The position numbers and the translations under genes are program-made. From Zancudomyces culisetae (Eukaryota > Kickxellomycota > Harpellomycetes > Harpellales > Legeriomycetaceae): a stretch of 12,560 bases of DNA. Location of the stretch: assembly GCA_001969505.1 (NCBI GenBank), contig LSSK01000062.1, forward strand, positions 1 to 12,560. The letters run 5' to 3'. Under the pieces are notes generated by a model. The model saw only the letters and a program-made list of their open reading frames with translations, was not told the DNA's origin and did not search any database. Below are positions 9,050-12,560 of this stretch, one piece after another. Within the stretch, counting starts at the first letter, position 1. Each line of letters begins with the position of its first letter.

Positions 9050-9107
9050 AAGTCAGAGAGGGAAAAAGTGATTCTGTTTTATTGCAATCATTATACAAAA
9101 GTAAAAG

Positions 9108-10146
9108 ATGGCAAAACAAGTAGAAAACAGGGCAATAGTGTTTGTTACATATGGGAGCGAAGAGATGGAGGCCGTTATAAGCAGTAAATTTTAACTGAAC
9201 AATTTTAGATATGCAAAAAAATAAAAAGACAAAAGACAAAAAAAAAACAGTGACAAATAAATAGGTATATAAATAATATGAAAATATAGTTGATGTGCTA
9301 AGGCGGGCAGGGATTCATGTACTAGTAATGGGGGTAAATGCAGACGACGATACAATTGCACAATACGATACAGCAGCGGCAGCAGCAGCAGTCTCGGCAG
9401 TCTCGGCAGTCTCGGCAGGTGGGCCAAACAATAACAGTAGTAGTGGCAACAGTATGGCGGGACAAGCAGAGACAAGCACCGCAACAATAATAGGAGCGGC
9501 GTCAATACAAACATCGGAAACAACAGCAGTTACACAACAACCTGGTTCATTTACAAGACGTAGCAATGTGCTGCAAGGAGTTGTGACATGTAGTCGAAAA
9601 GTGCGGCTTGTTCCAGATGCGATACTTGATGAGGATGCAGTTGATATTAATAGTTATGGGGCGGTGATTGTGCCAGGAGGATTGCCAGGAGCACGGATTC
9701 TGGCGGAAAACGACATGGTGCAGCGGATTCTTGCAGATTTCTATGCACAAGGTAAGATTGTAGCCTCGATTTGTGCAGGACCGCTTGCAATCAAACATGC
9801 TGGTATCCATACGAAAAAGGGCACCAAGATTCGAATTACCTCACATCCCTCGGTCCGATTTGAACTCGAACAGGTATTCGAGTATTGTGAAGATCGTGTT
9901 GTTATTGAAGACCACTTGATTACTAGGTAAGTTGAAGATTTTGTTTAATTTTATTATTTTTTTTTAAAGATAGTGAGAGAGAATAGATTGATTGGTGATA
10001 GTATAATTGAATATTAAAAATTGAAATACAATAGTCGAGGGCCAGGCACAGCACTTGAATTCGCATTGCAGATAGTTAGACTAATGAAGGGGGAGGAGGT
10101 GATGAGAGAAGTGGCAAAGCCCATGATGATAAACTTTGAACTGTAG
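9108..10146 (+). CDS. DJ-1/PARK7-like protein with large internal insertion (3 exons, 274 aa)
   Basis: DJ-1 proteins are small cytosolic, nuclear or mitochondrial proteins with a reactive cysteine, linked to oxidative stress defence and glyoxalase or deglycase chemistry. Exons: 9108-9183, 9290-9926, 10035-10146; introns of 106 nt (GTAAAT...TATAG) and 108 nt (GTAAGT...AATAG), with matching phases. The N-terminus has the beta strand and GSEEMEAV with E21 at the Glu18 position. The nucleophile elbow is SICAGPLAI with C187 (Cys106 position), and SHPS gives H211 (His126 position). The C-terminal exon SRGPGTALEFALQIV is the signature strand and helix. Length is 274 aa against about 190 for the family: a segment rich in Ala, Ser, Thr, Gln and Asn at about residues 42-117 sits between the second strand and the LQGVVTCSRKV block. 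Start: the first ATG of exon 1, which places the first strand correctly. The DJ-1 gene converges with the next gene, with 165 bp between stops. Confidence 0.9.
9369..9418 (+). repeat. in-frame GCA/GCAGTCTCG repeat within the DJ-1 insertion
   Basis: A GCA/GCG run is followed by three copies of a 9-nt unit (GCAGTCTCG), coding for a poly-Ala stretch and then Ala-Val-Ser repeats. The unit length is a multiple of three, so copy-number change keeps the frame. Confidence 0.85.
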
Positions 10147-10270
10147 ACGGGGAGAATGATGATATTATTCTTTTCTATTTTTAGGTTGATTTAAAAAGAA
10201 GTAAAGAAAGATTTTGATTGTATTGCAATAATGAAATTGTGGACATTTTAAAAGACTGTTAAAGAAAGTA

Positions 10271-10276
10271 AATAAA
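10271..10276 (+). promoter_or_regulatory. candidate polyadenylation signal AATAAA for the DJ-1 gene
   Basis: An AATAAA lies 124 nt after the DJ-1 stop codon and 36 nt before the stop codon of the convergent gene. If used, the two transcripts overlap at their 3' ends or nearly so. Chance matches are common in AT-rich DNA. Confidence 0.35.
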
Positions 10277-10311
10277 CAAGATAATGTATAAAGAGAAAGA
10301 AGGAAAAAAGG

Positions 10312-12477
10312 TTAAGAGGAAATGGGTTTATCAGCATCATTTAGTAGTTGTGATGATGGTTGAGATGATAATGGTTGGGATGATGGTTGTTGTTGTTGTT
10401 GTTGCTGGGGATCAGGAATAAATTGAGGAGGGAAAAGAGGATGTGGAAGTGGAGGATGGGGATGAGAGAGAGGGTGAGGGTGGGGAGGAAGAACACCAAA
10501 AGGGGGATTGGAATTGGGGTCAGGGGTAGGAGGCATTAGAGGAGGAATATTATTTACAGAGTGGGGAGGAGGAGGGGGTAGGTGAAAGGGATGAATTGGG
10601 TAGGGATATTGAGGCAAAAAGGGAAATGGAGGATGAGGGTGGGAATGGGGATGGGGATGAGGAGCATGAGGAGGATGAGGATGAGGAGGATGAGGAGGGG
10701 GATGTGGTTGTTGAGGATGGGGTTGAGATTGAGGTTGTTGTTGTTGAACGAGAAGAGAAGAGTCATGTAGAGATTGATAAAACAAATTCATTTCATTAAA
10801 ATAATTTGCAAGATGAGCGAGTTGGGCGTGATCTTGAATGTTTGGATTAGCATTAATATTTGGAGGAAAGAATGGAGGTTGGAGTTCAGAAGGAGTAAAA
10901 AGTGGAGGTGGAGGTTGAAGTTGAGGTTGAAGTTGAGGTTGGGATTGAGGTTGGGATTGGGATTGGTCAGAAACGACAGGAGGATTGAGTGCAATTGAAG
11001 ATTGGTCAGAAAGACTGGAAATACCAAGCAGAGAACCATCTCGAGAAAGAATAGGAATGTCATCGGTAGGTATGGAAGTGGGAGCCTGGACCGAAACAGA
11101 TGAAATCGAAACAGCATCACTACGATTAACCAAATTAAGTCCCACCAACCGCTTCATTAATTCGGAATTTGCAGAATCCGCAACTTCAGGCTCTGGTGGA
11201 ATTGTACTTGCTCCAGTTTTCGAGCCCTTGTTTCCTGCAGAATTGTTAGTTAGCTCCACTAGCCATGCTGGTAAATTCCTGACTGCCTTTGGTGCGTTTT
11301 CCTCATTTTTCTTTTCTCCACCAACATTGTTTATATTACTATTCTTGTCTTTGGATTGTTGATTAACCGACTTTTGTGCCGAACTGCGAAATACAGATGT
11401 TGGAACTATTCCACGTAAAGCCTCGTTGATAACTGGTGTAGAAGTAGATGCAATGGAGTTAGTATTAGCGGTGGTAGTGTTAGTAGTGTTGTTAGGTTGC
11501 TTGTTTAGAATATCTGGTTGAATATTCTGGCCTCTTACTGTATCCATCAGCCCAAATAATCGTCCTACCATTTCTCCCTGTTTTGGATTCTCATTCTGCT
11601 GCTCGGTTGCTTGTTGCATTCCGCTGCTGGTCGGCGATATCTTTGCTCCCATCATCCGGAATAACTTGTCTACCTTTTGTGTCTCGTTTTCAACCACCAC
11701 TTTTCTTTGCTCCTCTACTTCCTCAACTCCTTCGCTTCCTCTGGTTTCCGCTCGCCCAAACATCCGCAAAAATCGAGATTGTCGCTCCTGTTCTTCTCTA
11801 ATTACTTGCTCCTCTCCCACCCGTTCCTGTTCCTGTTCCTGTTCTTGTTCTTGTTCTTGTCTTACTCCTCCTCCTCCTTCCTCTTCTTCCTCTCTATATT
11901 CTTGTTCAATTCGCATTTCTCGCTCTCTGTCTCTTCTACCCTTCTCAATAACCTCTGTGCCAAACCCTAGTACTGCCTCGCTATCTTCTGCTGGAATACT
12001 TTCATCCATCCACTCTGGTAACCTACTTGCCCTCTCTCCTCTACCTCCTCTTCGATACTCTCTTCCTTCTACTACTCTTTCATTGTATCCCCTCCCTCCT
12101 CCTCCTCCTCTTCCTATAAACCCGTTTTCTCTCCACCCACTTGTTTGATACCCTCCTGCCTCTCTTGTCCTTCTATTTCCTCTTTTGTGCTGCCCTCTAT
12201 AATCTGCCTCTCTTTCTCTTTCTCTTTCTCTTTCTCCTTCTCCACCACCACCACCACCTGCTCCGCCTCGTCTATACGCATCAAATTCCTCGAGTCCTGG
12301 TGGTGCAACAATAAGTGGGCTCTCTCTCAACGCCATCATAAACTCCATCGAATACCTATACTCCTTTTTCTCCTTTTCAACCACCTTTTTCTCAGGCACG
12401 TGGCGCTTCAAAAAATCAAGCAACCCATTTACATTTGCTGGATTGCTGCCATCTTTGCTTTCTTCGACTACCACCAT
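10312..12477 (-). CDS. 4E-T/EIF4ENIF1-like eIF4E-binding low-complexity protein (721 aa from first ATG; frame open to window edge)
   Basis: 4E-T proteins bind eIF4E, repress translation and recruit it to P-bodies. From the first in-frame ATG (12477) the conserved N-terminus has GLLDFLKRH, then Y42-S-M-E-F-M-M followed by ALRESP and APPGLEEF. This matches the Y-x-x-x-x-L-Phi site, but with Met47 instead of Leu. Then come a Gly/Arg-Glu-rich stretch (about 71-91), LPEWM (153-157), a QE repeat (207-218) and SRFLRMFGR (234-242), which resembles the SRF-x-R-x-F block of 4E-T. Two similar motifs, KLFRMMG (271-277) and RLFGLMD (306-312), and LPAWL (402-406) follow. The rest is Gln/Ser-rich, then His/Pro-rich (about 586-684) and ends in a Gln run and Ser/Pro/Gln. 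No intron is needed. The frame stays open upstream into a Glu-coding GAG repeat at 12560, so the true start may lie outside. The family is inferred from short motifs; another disordered eIF4E-binder is possible. Confidence 0.6.
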   Translation of the reverse strand: MVVVEESKDGSNPANVNGLLDFLKRHVPEKKVVEKEKKEYRYSMEFMMALRESPLIVAPPGLEEFDAYRRGGAGGGGGGEGEREREREREADYRGQHKRGNRRTREAGGYQTSGWRENGFIGRGGGGGRGYNERVVEGREYRRGGRGERASRLPEWMDESIPAEDSEAVLGFGTEVIEKGRRDREREMRIEQEYREEEEEGGGGVRQEQEQEQEQEQERVGEEQVIREEQERQSRFLRMFGRAETRGSEGVEEVEEQRKVVVENETQKVDKLFRMMGAKISPTSSGMQQATEQQNENPKQGEMVGRLFGLMDTVRGQNIQPDILNKQPNNTTNTTTANTNSIASTSTPVINEALRGIVPTSVFRSSAQKSVNQQSKDKNSNINNVGGEKKNEENAPKAVRNLPAWLVELTNNSAGNKGSKTGASTIPPEPEVADSANSELMKRLVGLNLVNRSDAVSISSVSVQAPTSIPTDDIPILSRDGSLLGISSLSDQSSIALNPPVVSDQSQSQPQSQPQLQPQLQPPPPLFTPSELQPPFFPPNINANPNIQDHAQLAHLANYFNEMNLFYQSLHDSSLLVQQQQPQSQPHPQQPHPPPHPPHPHPPHAPHPHPHSHPHPPFPFLPQYPYPIHPFHLPPPPPHSVNNIPPLMPPTPDPNSNPPFGVLPPHPHPLSHPHPPLPHPLFPPQFIPDPQQQQQQQPSSQPLSSQPSSQLLNDADKPISS

Positions 12478-12540
12478 TGGCCCCTGTTTGCCCTGTACAT
12501 TACTCTCATTTCTCTGTACGACCACTATTTCTCTCTCTTC

Positions 12541-12560
12541 TCCCTCCTCCTCCTCCTCCT
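12541..12560. repeat. CTC trinucleotide repeat at window edge
   Basis: The last 20 bases are a CTC-type repeat. On the minus strand it reads as GAG codons in frame with the eIF4E-binding-type protein, or is its 5' UTR. Confidence 0.85.

Larger units (their letters stand above)
6873..9107. other. gene-poor intergenic region of about 2.2 kb
   Basis: I find no gene here on either strand. The DNA is rich in A/T runs and short simple repeats: a GGTGT run near 7263-7280, a CTTCAT/CTTCAC run near 7650-7686, the AT/TATG microsatellite at 7996-8073, GGAT repeats near 8113-8135 and the GGCAAA hexamer array at 9007-9049. Reading frames here are products of these repeats. The left part should include the 3' UTR of the trypsin-fold gene and the right part the promoter and 5' UTR of the DJ-1 gene. 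Confidence 0.6.

Noticed and set aside
8797-9239. Minus-strand frames with Phe-Ala or Leu-Pro repeats
   Set aside because: They come from the GGCAAA hexamer array and A-runs, and they overlap exon 1 of the DJ-1 gene on the other strand.
9331-9562. The DJ-1 insertion as a retained intron (GTAAAT donor, GTAG acceptor)
   Set aside because: The donor falls in phase 0 and the acceptor in phase 2, so removal shifts the frame. The composition is coding-like, not AT-rich as in the other introns.
10582-12148. Several plus-strand frames (Met/Arg/Gly-rich, Ser/Cys-rich)
   Set aside because: Antisense shadows of the long low-complexity minus-strand gene, whose purine-rich repeats leave the opposite strand open.

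Overview
The window looks like nuclear DNA of a fungus. It is AT-rich and carries spliced genes with short introns (79 to 158 nt in the well-supported models, all GTA...AG). There are long gene-poor stretches with microsatellites, and no bacterial-style operons. Two points favour a fungus over an animal. One gene matches a Cys-rich small membrane protein that I recall as widespread in fungi (CxxCxRxxC, CxGA and CFQRDS motifs). The other point is a GPI-anchored trypsin-fold protein with no introns. S1-family genes are numerous in some early-diverging fungi (Zoopagomycota-type lineages), so that placement is a weak guess. The window starts with a poly-C run and ends in a CTC repeat, so it may be a whole contig that broke at low-complexity DNA.

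Layout from left to right: (1) the last exon of a CTF8 homologue (+, 110-394), truncated by the window edge; (2) a three-exon gene for a 147-aa secretory-pathway Cys-rich single-pass membrane protein (-, 655-1317); (3) a six-exon peroxisomal-type acyl-CoA thioesterase of the TesB/ACOT8/TES1 family, 382 aa, with a complete catalytic triad (-, 1539-3390); (4) an unrecognised short ORF with a TATA-like element upstream (-, 4067-4354); (5) the last exon, and a probable penultimate exon, of another unrecognised gene (-, 4541 to about 5106); (6) an intronless 363-aa trypsin-fold protein (+, 5781-6872); (7) about 2.2 kb with no gene I can support; (8) a three-exon DJ-1 (PARK7-like) gene, 274 aa (+, 9108-10146); (9) a large intronless gene for a low-complexity protein that looks like a 4E-T-type eIF4E-binding repressor (-, 10312 to about 12477, frame open to the window edge).

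These genes do not form one pathway. They cover sister-chromatid cohesion/RFC loading, peroxisomal fatty-acid metabolism, the secretory pathway or cell surface, oxidative-stress or deglycase-type chemistry, and translational repression. The most unusual item is the trypsin-fold protein. All three catalytic positions are replaced, as are the S1-pocket Asp and both cysteines of one conserved disulfide, yet the activation site, the other two disulfides, nine N-glycosylation sequons and a C-terminal anchor-like tail are kept. That pattern suggests a non-catalytic surface protein. Also notable are a roughly 75-residue Ala/Ser/Thr/Gln-rich insertion inside the DJ-1 fold and a repeated LF-x-x-M-G-like motif in the 4E-T-like protein.

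Most lines of evidence are manual splice reconstruction and motif recognition; nothing was searched against a database.
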